NCBI GenBank assembly: GCA_041676625.1
Contig: JBAYRN010000205.1
Location: 1-7,006, forward strand
Source of the DNA: JAEXNA01 sp041676625
GTDB taxonomy: Bacteria; Vulcanimicrobiota; Xenobia; Xenobiales; JADMJV01
Reading direction: 5' to 3'
DNA: 7,006 bases
The notes under the pieces were generated by a model, which saw only the letters and a program-made list of their open reading frames with translations, ran no database searches and was not told the DNA's origin. Made by a program: the position numbers and the translations under genes. This document shows, one piece after another, positions 5,501 through 7,006 of this stretch; the first letter of the stretch is position 1, and each line of letters opens with the position of its first letter.

Positions 5501-7006
5501 TTAGCGGATAATTATCGAGTCGTGGGGAGAGAGACCGAGTTCTGCCCTGATAGCACTTCTTAAGTCATCTAACTCCGCTTTGCTCATCTCTTTATTGGGT
5601 CTGACGTATACGTTGAGAACATCGCCTGCATTCTCCACCGAGAGGACCACGTTGTAGCGCCTGGCCACCTCCGCCTGCACACTTCTCACTGCAACCAATC
5701 GCAGGTCCACATCTCCCCCGGGAGCGACTTCAACTTCCCCACCCGGGAGATACTCTTGTTGCGGGATTGGAGCGCTGGTGGCTGTAGGGGCCGGCTTATC
5801 CTCCCGTTCTCCCACTCGCGAAGCCACCGCCCCGGCGGCATCTTCCACCGGGCCTTCCTCACCTTGAGTCGAAAATTGGCCTGAAGTCACCGCGTTGGGA
5901 AGCGGAGCCTGACGAGCTTCTACCGGAGTCTGGATCCGACTGGAACGGGTTATGGTCTGAGGCACAGGGCCTTGCCTGGCCTGGTCTGCTTCTTCTTTGG
6001 CCTGCCCCAGCGCCATGGATCGGAGGATCCGCTCCCGTTCTTCCTTGCTAGCACCCTTCAAGGCACTCGCCGACGATGGCTCGGCAGAAGCGGTCGTTGA
6101 ACCGGTCTCCAGAGCTCCCGGAGTTTCTTTAGCCACCGAGTCGCTGGACGGACGGGCCCACCGGGGATCGGCCGGCTCTTCTTTTGTCACCGCTTTGTCG
6201 ATCGAGGAGGGAGCATTTTCATCCATAAGCTCCGTCTGTTGCGCTTCGCTCCGACCGGAGCGATGATCCTGAATGATGAGCGGTGGAGCCTGGTATGCAG
6301 CAGAAGCCGGAGGGGCCGACTCGGCCGCGCCCCCCTCCGAGGAAGTTGCCGGGGAGCCCGGAGACAAGGTCTTGGATCGGAGCGTGTTTTCGGTGCTCTT
6401 TTCAGCCATGGCAACCGTCTCGGCCTCTTCTTCCCCCCACAACACGGCCCGGGCTCGGGCCACTTCGTTTTCAGCCACCAGGATTCGATCCTCGGTCACC
6501 GTGTAACGCACCTTTTTCTCCAACAACTTCTCGGCTTGCTCTTTCAGAAGATCGCGATCCCCACTGGTGAACACGGTAACTCCCGTGGGGGAGACCACCG
6601 ACTTGCCGTTGCGGGTGGCGACTTCGCTGATGGAGGAATCCAGTGTGGGGCTCGCCGAGGAATCCTGGTAGCCGTAGGCCACTTGAGGATCAGCGGCGGT
6701 TTCCTGACCCCTGTAAGCGTGAAAGCCAAAGGAAAAGAGAACCAGAGCCGCCGCTGTGGCCATGAGAGGCTTGGGGTCGATCCGGTCCAGGAACCCGAGC
6801 CATCCGGCCCTTGAGGGTCTACCGAGTTGGGGCGCGAACTCCAGAACTTTGGCCGCTGGTTGAGAGGTCTTGTAACGAGCGATCTCCGCCAACATGGAGG
6901 GCGGCATGGGCGGTATCTCGGTGATGGGCAGCGTGGTCTGTTGCATGTCCTGGGAAAGGCTACGGAGCAACCTGTACTCATCTAGAGACTGGTCGTGACA
7001 AAAGAG
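5501..7006 (-). CDS. Single-pass membrane protein, anti-sigma-like N-terminus and RBM-like domains (5' end outside window)
   Basis: The frame is open to the window edge; the TTG at 6970 has no SD, so the true start lies beyond 7006. Numbering from the edge, 501 residues are visible. The only cysteine is residue 3 (LFCHDQS), followed by a Leu-rich helix and Pro-rich stretch, as after the H-x3-C-x2-C zinc finger of anti-sigma factors; the rest of such a finger would be off-window. One transmembrane helix spans about 81-98. An alpha-beta-beta-alpha segment (about 150-190: LLKEQAEKLLEKKVRYTVTE, RILVAENEVARARAVLW) resembles the first ring-building motif of FliF/SctJ. About 200-410 is disordered, rich in Pro, Ala, Ser, Glu and Gln. 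The end (about 430-501: VQAEVARRYNVVLSV, LNVYVRPNKEMSKAEL, AELGLSPHDSIIIR) again reads alpha-beta-beta-alpha-beta. It could be a membrane anti-sigma factor or an envelope ring protein; I am unsure which. It sits 4 nt before the ATPase gene, so the two are very likely co-expressed. Confidence 0.7.
   Translation of the reverse strand, partial: LFCHDQSLDEYRLLRSLSQDMQQTTLPITEIPPMPPSMLAEIARYKTSQPAAKVLEFAPQLGRPSRAGWLGFLDRIDPKPLMATAAALVLFSFGFHAYRGQETAADPQVAYGYQDSSASPTLDSSISEVATRNGKSVVSPTGVTVFTSGDRDLLKEQAEKLLEKKVRYTVTEDRILVAENEVARARAVLWGEEEAETVAMAEKSTENTLRSKTLSPGSPATSSEGGAAESAPPASAAYQAPPLIIQDHRSGRSEAQQTELMDENAPSSIDKAVTKEEPADPRWARPSSDSVAKETPGALETGSTTASAEPSSASALKGASKEERERILRSMALGQAKEEADQARQGPVPQTITRSSRIQTPVEARQAPLPNAVTSGQFSTQGEEGPVEDAAGAVASRVGEREDKPAPTATSAPIPQQEYLPGGEVEVAPGGDVDLRLVAVRSVQAEVARRYNVVLSVENAGDVLNVYVRPNKEMSKAELDDLRSAIRAELGLSPHDSIIIR

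Noticed and set aside
6968..6970. TTG as the real start of the membrane-protein gene
   Set aside because: There is no SD before it, and the frame stays open for all 12 codons to the edge, including a Cys that fits the end of a zinc finger. A partial gene is the better reading.

Overview
The window looks like chromosome from a diderm bacterium of moderately high GC whose outer membrane is tied to the cell wall by SLH-domain porins. The main evidence is the large plus-strand gene: signal peptide, one SLH domain, a coiled coil, a long beta-barrel and a C-terminal phenylalanine. This OmpM/SlpA/Som-type architecture is known from Deinococcota, Negativicutes, Cyanobacteria and related deep lineages, and similar proteins occur in Armatimonadota and Eremiobacterota-like groups. 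I cannot place the organism from this window alone. No mobile element, CRISPR array, rRNA or tRNA was seen.

Plus strand, 1-3628: the 3' end of one SLH-porin-type gene (1-533) is followed by a strong terminator (545-588). A 271-nt gap with several inverted repeats then leads to a complete paralogue of 914 aa (805-3549) and its own terminator (3597-3628). Just before the second porin I find an apparent 13-codon leader ORF (764-805) with its own Shine-Dalgarno (SD) sequence. Its stop codon overlaps the porin's GTG start, and its two proline codons form the anti-SD arm of a hairpin that hides the porin's ribosome-binding site. This looks like translational coupling or attenuation of an abundant envelope protein.

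Minus strand, 7006-3797 (read right to left): a membrane protein runs in from beyond the right edge. It has a possible zinc-finger remnant at the edge, one transmembrane helix, a long Pro/Ala/Ser/Glu-rich linker and two small alpha/beta domains resembling ring-building motifs. It may be a derived anti-sigma factor or a ring-forming envelope protein. Four bases downstream, from a TTG codon, starts an ABC-type ATPase whose Walker A is intact but whose Q-loop, signature, catalytic-glutamate and switch-histidine positions are all substituted. After a 151-nt gap comes a small secreted protein of unknown function, ending at a probably bidirectional terminator (3797-3832) that faces the porin terminator.

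The two halves converge and are insulated by back-to-back terminators. The minus-strand genes may form an envelope-related operon (membrane protein plus ATPase, perhaps with the secreted protein), but no permease is visible and the shared role is inference.
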